From Antarcticibacterium sp. 1MA-6-2 (GTDB lineage Bacteria > Bacteroidota > Bacteroidia > Flavobacteriales > Flavobacteriaceae): a DNA stretch of 64,000 nucleotides. The notes beneath the pieces are model-generated. The model saw only the letters and a list, made by a program, of their open reading frames with translations, made no database searches and was not told the origin of the DNA. Positions within the stretch are counted from its first letter, which is position 1; each line of letters starts with the position of its first letter. Below are positions 28,572 to 37,818 of this stretch, in pieces. The position numbers were made by a program, and so were the translations under genes. Location of the stretch: contig NZ_CP091036.1 of the NCBI RefSeq assembly GCF_021535135.1, forward strand, positions 3,410,001-3,474,000. The letters are read 5' to 3'.

Positions 28572-28728
28572 GAGCTATACTTTAATAAGGATTGTATAAA
28601 GAATGCGGCTACTGAACTAAAAAATGCTTTGAGTCGGGAGATTCCGGAATGAGGGTTTTGAACTAAGCAGATCTGTTTAAAATGGGAATGGAGATATTGA
28701 TCTTCTTTCCCATTAGTTCAGCCGGAAA

Positions 28729-29424
28729 TTAATACTTATTTTGATCCTGAAGCAGTTTTTTAATATTGGCGTTGTGACCATAAAGCACCATAATATCATC
28801 CTTATGTAAGATGGTTTTTGCTGAAGCTACACCCATTACTTCAGAAACCTGCCTTTTTGCGCCAAGCATATTTCTCTCGGTTGTCACCTTCATAGTAGTA
28901 AGAACGATAATTCCATATTTTCTTTTTAGCCCTACCTCTTCCAGGGTTCTGTCATCGTATTCTTCCGGGACTGAAGTTTCAATGATACTATAGTCTCTGT
29001 TCACCTCAAAGGAATCTACCACACCCTGTAAATTCAGTTTTTTCGACCAGCGTTCAGCTGTCTCCTCTTCAGGATGAATAATTTCCTCCACGCCCATAGC
29101 CTCCAGGACTAATTTCTGCAGCGGGGAAACAGCCCGGCTTATCAGGCGTTTTACCTGTAATTGTTTCATTAAGGCAGTGGCAAGAATATTTGCTCCCTTA
29201 TCCTCTCCAATCGCGACAATTACTACATCTGTATCTTTAAGAGGTAAGTTTGAAACAGCAGTTATATCTGTAGAGTCCAAATTTACGACATGGGTAATTT
29301 TATCTTTTAAGGATTCTACCTTACTCATATTAGTATCTACACCAATAACTTCATTTCCCATTCCCGTGAGCTTTTCAGCAAGTGATGCTCCAAAATTTCC
29401 TAAGCCTAAAATAATGTACTTCAT
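28729..29424 (-). CDS. Potassium channel regulatory subunit (TrkA/KtrA family)
   Basis: 231 residues. RCK N-terminal Rossmann domain with GLGNFG (7-12) and VIGVDTN binds nucleotides (ATP/ADP or NAD); the C-terminal TrkA-C domain follows from about 140. It gates the TrkH/KtrB channel encoded upstream, its start lying 2 nt after the TrkH stop codon. Single-RCK length fits KtrA more than the double-domain E. coli TrkA. Confidence 0.93.
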   Translation of the reverse strand: MKYIILGLGNFGASLAEKLTGMGNEVIGVDTNMSKVESLKDKITHVVNLDSTDITAVSNLPLKDTDVVIVAIGEDKGANILATALMKQLQVKRLISRAVSPLQKLVLEAMGVEEIIHPEEETAERWSKKLNLQGVVDSFEVNRDYSIIETSVPEEYDDRTLEEVGLKRKYGIIVLTTMKVTTERNMLGAKRQVSEVMGVASAKTILHKDDIMVLYGHNANIKKLLQDQNKY

Positions 29425-29426
29425 AA

Positions 29427-31217
29427 TTAATTCATTAATATTTCTTCCTGTGGATACTTGTAATTGAGATGTTTGACCCTTCTTAATAGGGCAATTAAGA
29501 TCGTTAGCATGCTTACCCTGCCAATAAACATAACTGCAATAATCACAAGTTTTGAGGAGCCGCTAAGAGAGGCGGTTATTCCTAAACTTAAACCCACTGT
29601 ACTGTATGCCGAAAAGCATTCAAAGGCTATACTTAACAAGGTCATTTCGCTGTCAAAAGAAGCGATGAGGAAAACAGCCGTTCCTATCACTACCAGCGAC
29701 AAAGCCATTATTGCAAAAGCCCGGCGCATGGAAAGATCAGAAACCTGCCTCCTGTATACTTCTACCCGATCTTTCCCCTTTGCAATGCTCAAAAAATTTA
29801 AAGTTGCCAAAGCAAAAGTTGTTGTTTTAATACCACCTCCTGTTGAGCCTGGAGAAGCACCAATCCACATTAACAAAAAAATCACCATTACTGTGGAAAA
29901 ATTCAGGGCAGACATGTCCACATTATTAAAACCTGCTGTACGGGGAGTTGCCGCCCCAAAGAGTGATACTACAAACTTTCCAAAGGGGGAGTGGGATGCA
30001 AGAGTATTGTCATATTCAAAAAAGCAAAATAAAACGGTACCAGCTAACAATAGCACTCCTGTAGTCACAAGAATGATGCGGCTGTTAAGATTAAGGACCC
30101 AGGGAAGATGAAGACATTCCTTAGGGTTATTAAAACTCACCAGTCGTTTTTTGAAAGAGTAGACGAAATACCTGTAGAGATTAAAAAGTAATGGAAAGCC
30201 AATTCCGCCCAGGACAAAAAGCGCAATAATTACGAGTTGAAGCAAATAATTGAATTCAAATTCCGGTTCATAAAGGCTGTTCTCCAGGGTCGAAAATCCC
30301 GCGTTGCAAAAGGCCGAAATACTGTGGAAGATGGAAAAAAATATTTTATTGAAAATTCCCGGGATCAGGTCTTTTTCAAGGGAAGAAAATATAAACACAG
30401 CTCCAATTAATTCAATTGAAAAAGTGAGCAGGATGATCTTCTTAAGAACCACGAACACTTCTCCAATTTTCTGGGAATTTGTGACATCCTTAAGCATGAT
30501 CTGGTTTTCGTAAGAGCTTTTTCCTCTAAAAAAATAACTGAAATAACTGGCAAAGGTCATTATTCCCAAACCTCCCAATTGGATAAGGATAAGAATTACA
30601 GTCTGCCCGAATTGCGTAAAGTAAGTACCCGTATCTACTACAATTAAACCAGTAACACATACAGCACTGGTAGATGTAAAAAGGGCATCTATAAGAGAAA
30701 GGTTCTCATAGGATGCCTGGGGTAACATTAATAGAAATGTGCCGAAAAGTATCAATACCAGGAAACTGCCGATAAACAGCTGCGCCGGGTTGATTTGATC
30801 ATTATTAACGTGTATGTTGGAAGTGGAGAGCTCTCTTACAAAATAGGTGAGGACCGCTACATACACCCAGCCCATTTTATTGAAAAAGTTGAGAAAACCG
30901 AGGTCTTCAGGAATATCTGTTACCTTGGCCAACAGAAGAATAGTATAAAGGAACAGGATTACAGCGTCAAATATCTTTACTTTTTTTGCCAGCAGTTCCT
31001 TTCTGAGAAAGTAGCGGGTGATAATAGTAATCATCCCGATGGACAGGGTGAAGAAGTAAATGTTGGTTAAATAAAATTCGGTTGTAAGATCGTGTTTAAA
31101 GCCAAGGTCATAAACAATTACTCCCACTGCCAGGAAACTTAACCAAAAGGAGAGTCTTCTTAACTGGCTGAGACGCATCTCATTTTTTCTTCGCTTGAGA
31201 AGTTCCTGGTATTCCAA
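29427..31217 (-). CDS. Potassium uptake channel protein (TrkH/KtrB family)
   Basis: 596 residues with about ten or more membrane segments. The four-repeat pore pattern is visible at TSTSAVCVTGL, SISAFCNAGFSTL, GAATPRTAGFNNV and CFSAYSTVGLSLG, each carrying the filter glycine. It imports K+ with the RCK subunit downstream (2-nt gap). The N-terminal ~130 residues carry extra membrane helices compared with classical KtrB. It lies downstream of a KdpDE-like two-component system, which may control it. Confidence 0.93.
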   Translation of the reverse strand: MEYQELLKRRKNEMRLSQLRRLSFWLSFLAVGVIVYDLGFKHDLTTEFYLTNIYFFTLSIGMITIITRYFLRKELLAKKVKIFDAVILFLYTILLLAKVTDIPEDLGFLNFFNKMGWVYVAVLTYFVRELSTSNIHVNNDQINPAQLFIGSFLVLILFGTFLLMLPQASYENLSLIDALFTSTSAVCVTGLIVVDTGTYFTQFGQTVILILIQLGGLGIMTFASYFSYFFRGKSSYENQIMLKDVTNSQKIGEVFVVLKKIILLTFSIELIGAVFIFSSLEKDLIPGIFNKIFFSIFHSISAFCNAGFSTLENSLYEPEFEFNYLLQLVIIALFVLGGIGFPLLFNLYRYFVYSFKKRLVSFNNPKECLHLPWVLNLNSRIILVTTGVLLLAGTVLFCFFEYDNTLASHSPFGKFVVSLFGAATPRTAGFNNVDMSALNFSTVMVIFLLMWIGASPGSTGGGIKTTTFALATLNFLSIAKGKDRVEVYRRQVSDLSMRRAFAIMALSLVVIGTAVFLIASFDSEMTLLSIAFECFSAYSTVGLSLGITASLSGSSKLVIIAVMFIGRVSMLTILIALLRRVKHLNYKYPQEEILMN

Positions 31218-31227
31218 ATTCTGAAAC

Positions 31228-31368
31228 TTAGAGGGTTCCTGTTTTGGAACAGTAATTTAAAGAGACTACGAGTAAAAAAATTAAAATACCCAATATGATG
31301 GCGGGCCATTTTAAATGCCGGAAACTTTGCTGTTCCTCTTTAGATTTAGCCCTTTTTTCTTCAATCAC
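31228..31368 (-). CDS. Possible small single-pass membrane protein
   Basis: A 46-residue reading frame from a GTG at 31368: a lysine/glutamate-rich start (VIEEKRAKSKEEQQSFRH) then one hydrophobic segment (WPAIILGILIFLLVVSL). It lies between the response regulator and TrkH, 10 nt before the TrkH start, co-directional. There is no ATG, so the start is uncertain. A small regulator of K+ transport would fit, as an inference. Confidence 0.4.
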   Translation of the reverse strand: MIEEKRAKSKEEQQSFRHLKWPAIILGILIFLLVVSLNYCSKTGTL

Positions 31369-31457
31369 TTTAATACATTTAAGGAAGTACAAAGTTAGGC
31401 TGAAGCATATAAGGAGAATATAAGGATTAGGCGCAGGGTATAAAGATTTTATAAAGA

Positions 31458-32135
31458 TTAGGTAAACCTGTAACCTACACCGCTCTGGGTAATTATATGA
31501 TGTGGAGTGTTGGGATTGTCTTCTATTTTTTTTCGCAGTTGAGCAACAAACACCCTTAAGTACTGGGTTTCTTTTTGAGCTCCAATTCCCCATATTTCTT
31601 TAAGAATGTACTGGTGGGTAAGAACCTTTCCCTGGTTTTTAGCGAGCAGGGCAAGAATATTATATTCTGTAGAAGTGAGCTTTAAAAGAACAGTGTTCTT
31701 TAAAACATTCCGGGTGCTTAAATCTATCACCAGGGAGCCGGAAACTATAACGGGAGAACATTCAGCATTTTGATTCATTCGCAGGGAAGAGCGAATACGC
31801 GCCATGAGCTCCCCGGTCCTAAATGGTTTGGCGAGATAGTCTGTAGCCCCGTTATCCAGTGCTTTTATAATATCCTGCTCTTCATTTTGTACAGATAGAA
31901 TTATGATGGGTTTTTCAAACCATTCCCTGAGTTCTTTTAAAACTTCGTGACCAGCCTTGTCGGGAAGTCCTAAATCGAGAATTATAAGATCGGGAGAATG
32001 ATTGGCAGCCAGATGAATACCTTCTGTTCCCGTGGAAGCCTGGATGACCTTATAGTCGTTGCTCTCAAGGGAAATTTGTAGTAACTTCCTTATTTGAGGT
32101 TCATCATCAATAATTAAAATTTCACCCTTAGTCAT
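31458..32135 (-). CDS. KdpE-like response regulator (OmpR/PhoB family)
   Basis: 225 residues from the ATG at 32135, chosen over an upstream start because MTKGEILIIDDEP is the natural receiver beginning. Receiver domain with Asp10-Asp11, phospho-acceptor Asp54 (IILDLGLPD) and Lys103 (LAKPF). Winged-helix output domain with LLKLTSTEYNILALLAKNQG and the tail IITQSGVGYRF. Best relation is KdpE. The gene overlaps the kinase gene by 8 nt, so they are co-translated. Likely target: the trk/ktr genes downstream. Confidence 0.92.
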   Translation of the reverse strand: MTKGEILIIDDEPQIRKLLQISLESNDYKVIQASTGTEGIHLAANHSPDLIILDLGLPDKAGHEVLKELREWFEKPIIILSVQNEEQDIIKALDNGATDYLAKPFRTGELMARIRSSLRMNQNAECSPVIVSGSLVIDLSTRNVLKNTVLLKLTSTEYNILALLAKNQGKVLTHQYILKEIWGIGAQKETQYLRVFVAQLRKKIEDNPNTPHHIITQSGVGYRFT

Positions 32136-33210
32136 TGTTGAAATTTTTAGGATGTGCCAATTCAGCCGGAATTTTAAGAGTGAATTTTGCACCTCCGGTT
32201 TTTAAATTTTCCAGGGATAAAGTTCCATTATGCGCCTGTGCAAATCCCTGTGCTATAGATAAGCCAAGACCAGTACCACCCGTCGCGGTATTAGGAAGCC
32301 TATAAAATTTGTCGAATACCTTCTCTATTTTATCTTCAGGAAAACCTTTTCCATTATCAGAAATATGAATTATACATTCCTTTAAATTGTAAGAGGTTTG
32401 AATGGTGATGACCGAATTTGGGGGAGTATATTGAAGGGCGTTGTTAAGAATGTTCTGGAGGATTTGTTCAAATAATACTGCATCTATTTTGAACAATGGC
32501 AGCTCCTCATCGGCTTCGAAATGTATGTTGTGATTTATTGCTTCAGATTCATTTAGCTGAATGATGGAATAAATAATTTCATTTATATCATACCAGTCTA
32601 ACTGAAGTTTTACAAACTCACTTTCCAGTAAGCTCATATTCAGAAGATTTCCTACCTGCTTGTTAAGCCGATGGCCTGCAATCTCAATTTCAGTAAAAAG
32701 ATCAATTTTGTTTTGCAGGGAGAGTTTGGTGGAATTTTCCTTTAAAGTATCAATTGAACCTATAATGGTAGAGATTGGGGTACGAAGTTCGTGTGACAAG
32801 GAATTCAGGAAAGTGTTGTACAATTTCATTTCATTTTCCCTTTCTTTTCTCCTTCGGCTTACTTCTTCTGCTTTTCTAATCTTGGTAGTGAAGACCGCGT
32901 TCATAACGGCTATGACAAAATACATCAAAAAGAATAAAGCATCCTCAGGAGTTGTAATACTAAAAGTAGACCTGGGTTGGATGAATAAGAAATTCCAGAT
33001 CAATGCACTAAGGACAGCAACAGTTACTACGGGCCATATTTTGAAGAACATAGCAAGTACCGAGACCGTGAGCAATAGGATAAGGGCAACAATGTGGTAG
33101 CCTATTACATTAATAAAAAGATAACAAATAAAGGAGATCATGAGAATTAATCCGATTCCAATTAGAAACTGTAATCGCTGGTCTTCCTGGATTTTCTTCT
33201 TTACTGTCAA
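32128..33210 (-). CDS. KdpD-like sensor histidine kinase lacking the KdpD/Usp N-terminal domains
   Basis: 360 residues. Three to four membrane helices (DUF4118, about 14-110) as in the KdpD core, then HisKA with His140 (SLSHELRTPIS) and HATPase_c with NNALQYTPP (N box), DNGKGFP (G1) and GTGLGLSI (G2). The cytoplasmic K+/turgor-sensing N-terminal KdpD and Usp domains are absent. A CAAAGATA at 33227-33234 (minus-strand TATCTTTG) could be its -7 element. It forms a two-component system with the overlapping regulator and heads a K+ uptake operon. Confidence 0.9.
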   Translation of the reverse strand: MTVKKKIQEDQRLQFLIGIGLILMISFICYLFINVIGYHIVALILLLTVSVLAMFFKIWPVVTVAVLSALIWNFLFIQPRSTFSITTPEDALFFLMYFVIAVMNAVFTTKIRKAEEVSRRRKERENEMKLYNTFLNSLSHELRTPISTIIGSIDTLKENSTKLSLQNKIDLFTEIEIAGHRLNKQVGNLLNMSLLESEFVKLQLDWYDINEIIYSIIQLNESEAINHNIHFEADEELPLFKIDAVLFEQILQNILNNALQYTPPNSVITIQTSYNLKECIIHISDNGKGFPEDKIEKVFDKFYRLPNTATGGTGLGLSIAQGFAQAHNGTLSLENLKTGGAKFTLKIPAELAHPKNFNND

Positions 33211-33669
33211 CTTTCCTTGTTTAAATCAAAGATACATCTTTACAAAAACAGTAATTGAAATACTACGTCTCCCCGTTTCTGTTATTTCAGGAAAGTATAA
33301 CTTTAGGCTCATCAAAGGTTTTATAATTTGTTTAATCCTGGTTGATTAAAAAAATGAAAAAATCAGGGTTGAAAAAAGTAAATGAAAAAATCTTAAAAAT
33401 TATATGTTTTTGTTACTGTTTAAGACCCATATCTCCTCCTGTAACTTCCATTAAAGAGTTTAAGCCCATTGTAACAGTGATTTTATTTCAGATAAAATAA
33501 TAATAGCGAATTTTTGAAACTAAGATTTTATTTACTTTTAAAATGTTATTGTCTGGCTTTTATAATTTACATTTTATAGCACTAACAAGTATAAATTTTT
33601 ATTCTGAAAATACCCCTGCCTGAATACTAATCTAAAGGGAAAATTTGCTTTAAAAGAAACATTACCAGT
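33211..33669. other. Divergent promoter region
   Basis: 459 bp, very AT-rich, between the kinase gene and the DinB-like gene. Only a possible minus-strand -7 element (33227-33234) stands out, without a -33 TTG at the usual distance. No gene or RNA is seen. Confidence 0.4.
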
Positions 33670-34194
33670 ATGATCGATAAACAATATCCAATAGGAAAAT
33701 TTGAAAAACCTGAAGTCATAAATCGGCAATCAATTGAAGAATGGATTGAAGTCATTAAAACCTTTCCTCAACGAATAACCAATGAGGTAGAAAATTTATC
33801 TCACCAACAGCTGGATACTCCCTACCGGGAAGGTGGCTGGACAGCCCGGCAGGTAGTGCATCATTGTGCAGACAGTCATATGAATGCGTTATGCAGGATA
33901 AAATTGGCCTTAACAGAGGATCATCCTGTAATAAAACCCTACCGGGAAGATAAATGGGCAGAGCTTGCAGACACTAAGGAACTTCCTGTTGATGTTTCTT
34001 TATTGCTCCTAAAAGGATTGCATTGGCGCTGGGCACATTTGTTAAGTAGTCTGGACGAAAAGGAACTTCAAAGGAAATACATACATCCTGCAGTGGGAAA
34101 AGAAACGAGTATAGCAGAGGCTATAGGGATGTACGCCTGGCATTGCAAACACCATCTTGCCCATATCTCTTCTTTGAGAATGGAGACTTTATAA
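33670..34194 (+). CDS. DinB-fold protein, YfiT/bacillithiol transferase family
   Basis: 174 residues, typical YfiT size. The metal-binding histidines are in GGWTARQVVHHCADSHMN (His64/65, His70) and the C-terminal WHCKHHLAHI (about 158-166), as in YfiT-type metal-dependent hydrolases/thiol transferases. It is complete and likely cytoplasmic. Its actual thiol or substrate in Flavobacteriia is not established, so bacillithiol use is only a family-based possibility. Confidence 0.87.
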   Translation: MIDKQYPIGKFEKPEVINRQSIEEWIEVIKTFPQRITNEVENLSHQQLDTPYREGGWTARQVVHHCADSHMNALCRIKLALTEDHPVIKPYREDKWAELADTKELPVDVSLLLLKGLHWRWAHLLSSLDEKELQRKYIHPAVGKETSIAEAIGMYAWHCKHHLAHISSLRMETL

Positions 34195-34329
34195 AGTTGT
34201 AGCAATTCTTCAAAATGAAAACAGAAAGGAATAACGAGTGCTGAATTAAAAAATTTAGCCGACTTTTTTGCTTCCTTAAAAAAGTGAAGCTATATTTCTT
34301 TTCCTTTTAAAACCCTCAATAATTTTGTT

Positions 34330-36057
34330 ATGACCATACCCCTGGATGAATTTGAACAGGTAATTGACAGGACCATTCTAAAAAGAGGATTTAACTATTA
34401 TAATGACGGGAATGTTCTGGATATTGAGGAGATTGCCGAAGGGGAATATGAAGCCATAGTTATGGGCAGTGAGGAAGATGTGGTATCCCTACAGGTAAAA
34501 AATAACAGTATTACCAGGTACAACTGTGAATGCCCTTATGACCTGGGGCTTGTTTGTAAACATATAGTTGCGGCCATCTTCAGCCTTCAGAAGGATATAC
34601 TTCTAATGGATCTTGAAAAGCCGGAGAAGAAAGAGAAGAAAAAAGCAACTGCAAAGTCATCTAAAAGATCCAAATCGGGATCAGGTACGGCAGCACAAAA
34701 GCTAAGCGATATACTGGTGCAGCTTTCGGAAAGTGATTTAAAAGCTTTTATTCACGACAAGGCGAAGGATGATAAGACCTTCAGAAATAACTTTTTTGCT
34801 ACTTACGAATATTTTATTCCTTCCGGGGAAATTTCAAAAGCAACATACCAACAGCAATTACGCAGCGTTTTTAAACAGGCAGGGGGCAACAGGAGGTTTA
34901 TACACTGGAGGAATATGCCAGACCTGGTAAATGACATAGTTCCTTTTTTAGAAAATGCCCAAAATCATTTTCAGGCCAAAAATTTCAGGACCTCTTTTCA
35001 TCTGTGTGCCGCATTTTTGGAGGAGGTTACCAAAGCGCTGGATTATACCGATGACAGTTCGGGATATCTTGGGGCGCAGATAGATGCTGCTTTGACTATT
35101 TTTGAAAAGTTAACTGCGGAAGACCTGGATGAAAAACTTCGGAAGGAATTATTTAACTACAGTGTTTCTGCTTACAAAAAGGAAATCTTTTCAGGATGGG
35201 ACTGGCACCTGGGGATGTTGAAATTTTCAGTAGCACTTACAAAAACTGAAACAGAAGCCGACCTCTTGCTGGAAATACTAAAAGGTGTTTCTGAAGATAG
35301 ATTGGATAAGAAAGAGGCCCAGGCATTACAACTGGTTTTATTAGAGAAGTTTAAAGAAAAGGAAGCAGCCGAAGCATTCTTAAGGGAAAATCTTTCCAAT
35401 AGACTCATTAGAAAGGCCGAAATTGAGAAAGCTATTGATAATAAGGATTTCAATCTCGGAATAGCTTTAGCTAAAGGAGGCATTCGTCAGGATTCCAAAA
35501 CGGGCTCCGGGTATCTAAAAGACTGGTATGAATACCTGTTAAAAATTGGTCGTGCCCTGGATGACCGGGAGATGATTATTCAATCTGCGAAATTTTTATA
35601 CCTGGATGATTATATGCCAATAGAAGATTTTTACGAAGTATTAAAAGAAAATGTATCTACGGTAGCATGGCCAGTTTTCGTAAACGATTTGGTGAAAGAA
35701 ATAGAGGCCACGGGCGGGTGGAGAGAATTTGATTTAATTAGAAATATTTATATAAAGGAAAAACGCTGGGACAAATTGTTTAGGCTTATTAGCCAAAACC
35801 CGACGCTAACTAAACTTTCTGAAAATAGAAAATATCTGGCAAAAGATTATGAAGCACAGTTGGTAGATCTTTATTCCGTGGCCGTTAAAGATGACCTGGA
35901 ACAAAATGTGGGCAGGAAATATTATCAAAGATTACTAACCTATTTACGGCAAATGAAAAAACTGGGAGGCGAGAAAAAGTTGATTGAACTCCAGGAATAT
36001 CTAAGGGAAAAATATAAAATGCGGCTAGCGCTACTGGAAGAGCTGGATAAAGTGTGA
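34330..36057 (+). CDS. SWIM zinc-finger protein
   Basis: 575 residues. The SWIM motif CxCx(n)CxH is at Cys66, Cys68, Cys76, His78 (CECPYDLGLVCKH), followed by a lysine-rich linker (about 100-120) and a long helical region of ~440 residues with repeat-like spacing. SWIM proteins bind nucleic acids or proteins via zinc; this bacterial type has no known activity. Complete, apparently monocistronic; a heptamer repeat array begins just after the stop. Confidence 0.85.
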   Translation: MTIPLDEFEQVIDRTILKRGFNYYNDGNVLDIEEIAEGEYEAIVMGSEEDVVSLQVKNNSITRYNCECPYDLGLVCKHIVAAIFSLQKDILLMDLEKPEKKEKKKATAKSSKRSKSGSGTAAQKLSDILVQLSESDLKAFIHDKAKDDKTFRNNFFATYEYFIPSGEISKATYQQQLRSVFKQAGGNRRFIHWRNMPDLVNDIVPFLENAQNHFQAKNFRTSFHLCAAFLEEVTKALDYTDDSSGYLGAQIDAALTIFEKLTAEDLDEKLRKELFNYSVSAYKKEIFSGWDWHLGMLKFSVALTKTETEADLLLEILKGVSEDRLDKKEAQALQLVLLEKFKEKEAAEAFLRENLSNRLIRKAEIEKAIDNKDFNLGIALAKGGIRQDSKTGSGYLKDWYEYLLKIGRALDDREMIIQSAKFLYLDDYMPIEDFYEVLKENVSTVAWPVFVNDLVKEIEATGGWREFDLIRNIYIKEKRWDKLFRLISQNPTLTKLSENRKYLAKDYEAQLVDLYSVAVKDDLEQNVGRKYYQRLLTYLRQMKKLGGEKKLIELQEYLREKYKMRLALLEELDKV

Positions 36058-36076
36058 TTAATTGTGGAGAGGTCCA

Positions 36077-36160
36077 TAGTCTTTAGTCTTTAGTCTTTAG
36101 TCTTGATTCTTGATTCTTGGTTCTTGACTCTTGACTCCTGGTTCGTGACTCCTGGTTCTT
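36077..36160. repeat. Heptamer repeat array (TCTTTAG/TCTTGAT/TCTTGGT type)
   Basis: About twelve degenerate 7-bp units (TAGTCTT x3, then GATTCTT, GGTTCTT, GACTCTT variants) in the gap between the SWIM gene and the DUF2914 gene. Same period and purine/pyrimidine pattern as the arrays at 49.1-53.9 kb. Confidence 0.8.
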
Positions 36161-36194
36161 TTTTTACGCTAAATTTGGCGCTACTAAATATAGT

Positions 36195-37310
36195 ATGAAA
36201 AGAGTTTTAGTAAGATATAGAAACACTGCTTTTGGAAGTTTTGTTTTTCGCAATCAAAAATATATTCCCATTTTTTTCTTTATGGGTGGCTTTATTTTTG
36301 ACACCCTGACCTTAGGGCGAATAGATAGGGTTTATGATACGCTGGTACTATGCTCGCATATGACCTTGTTATCCATAACGCTTTATTTATATAATACAGT
36401 GGATAATGACAGGTGGGAAGGTACTTTCATAAGTCGTTATTCCGAATATTTTCCGCTGCTCATACAGTTCTTCTTTGGCGCACTTTCCAGTGCTTTTGTC
36501 ATTTATTTTTTCAGAAGTGTGTCCATGTCAAAAACCATGTTTTTTTTCATACTCCTGGTGCTGCTCTTATTTGCAAACGAGTTTCTTAAAAAGAAGATCT
36601 CTAATAAATACCTTCAGTTTAGTGTTTATTTTTTTATCAGTTTTACCTTTTTCGCTTTTATGATCCCCACGCTCATCAGGCAAATGAATACCTTTATTTT
36701 CATCATTTCGGGGCTTGTAAGTTTGGGATGTACGCTGGCACTCATCACGTTTATATACAGGTCAGGCCCGGGCACAAGAGCTGAGACAAGTCTGAAAAAA
36801 CTGATTGGTCTTATCCTTTCTATCTATATAACAATTAATGTTTTTTACTATTTCAATCTTATTCCCCCGGTGCCGCTGGCTATGGAAACCGGGTTGGTGG
36901 CTCATAATGTGGAAAGGAAAAATAACGAATACATCGTTACTTACGAGAAGAATCCCTGGTATATATTCTGGCGTAAACATGACACCAATTTACATCGTCA
37001 GGCAGGTCAAAGAGTTTATGTGTTCACTTCTGTTTTTGCACCTACAGATTTAAAAAAGGCTATTTTTCACAGGTGGAAATGGTACAATCCCGAAACTAAA
37101 AAATGGGAAGTAACTGATGACATTAGCTTTAAAGTTACTAGTGGACGGGACCTTGGTTTCCGGGGATATACTCATAAAACGAACCTTAAGGAAGGCCAAT
37201 GGAGAGTTGATGTAATTACAGAAGAGGAACTGGTACTTGGGGTGGTGGATTTTGTGATTAAAAACACTTCTGAACCTCATGAGGAAGGAATGGTAACGAA
37301 AACATTTTGA
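36195..37310 (+). CDS. DUF2914 membrane protein
   Basis: 371 residues. Seven to eight membrane helices fill the first ~225 residues; the C-terminal ~140 residues form a soluble beta-rich DUF2914 domain (RVYVFTSVFAPTDLKKAIFH, HRWKWYNPETKKWE, EGQWRVDVITEEELVLG). Members occur in many Gram-negative bacteria with no assigned role. The start ATG 34 nt after the repeat array fits the first helix. The frame is intact. Confidence 0.85.
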   Translation: MKRVLVRYRNTAFGSFVFRNQKYIPIFFFMGGFIFDTLTLGRIDRVYDTLVLCSHMTLLSITLYLYNTVDNDRWEGTFISRYSEYFPLLIQFFFGALSSAFVIYFFRSVSMSKTMFFFILLVLLLFANEFLKKKISNKYLQFSVYFFISFTFFAFMIPTLIRQMNTFIFIISGLVSLGCTLALITFIYRSGPGTRAETSLKKLIGLILSIYITINVFYYFNLIPPVPLAMETGLVAHNVERKNNEYIVTYEKNPWYIFWRKHDTNLHRQAGQRVYVFTSVFAPTDLKKAIFHRWKWYNPETKKWEVTDDISFKVTSGRDLGFRGYTHKTNLKEGQWRVDVITEEELVLGVVDFVIKNTSEPHEEGMVTKTF

Positions 37311-37818
37311 GAACTGTTTCCATAATTCTATTCAATGCTCTAAAAATCCATTGATAAAGAAAAAAGCAGATACTACAGCTATATATGGATCTACTATTTC
37401 CGGATGGTGTGAGCCTAAACCGGAGTAGAATTCCAACTTGTTACCACCTCACAATTTCTTTTCATAGATATGCGTCATAGCGGCTTTCGTTGGCTAAAGC
37501 TTTCTATTTTTTTTGAGTCTTTAAAAGAGGAAAGCTGGTTTATTAGTTTAAAGTAGTGTTAATCTAATATAAAAATCTATTTCATCTTCAATTGCATTCC
37601 TTTACAATTAAAAGGTACTGCTCCGCTTCTGCGTTTCCGATAACCTTGGCGATGATGATGATCTATGAGTGTTTGTGATTGGTTTGCTTTGGGAGAAGGC
37701 ACGAGGTTAGGCAAAGCATAACAAGGGAACATAAGTTATGCATTGGATAAGGAGTGACAAACTCCTCCTTCCATCTGCAAATATTTTTTTTGAGAATTCT
37801 AGGCCGTATATTAGGGAT
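37311..37818. other. Gene-free gap at the edge of the second accessory region
   Basis: 508 bp between convergent genes. I find no ORF, terminator with a clear T tract, tRNA or long repeat. It may contain decayed sequence; nothing is recognisable. Confidence 0.35.

Noticed and set aside
31369..31593. Extended 121-codon ORF overlapping the response regulator
   Set aside because: Its N-terminal half is antiparallel-frame noise over the conserved winged-helix coding region; only the short C-terminal part beyond the regulator is protein-like.
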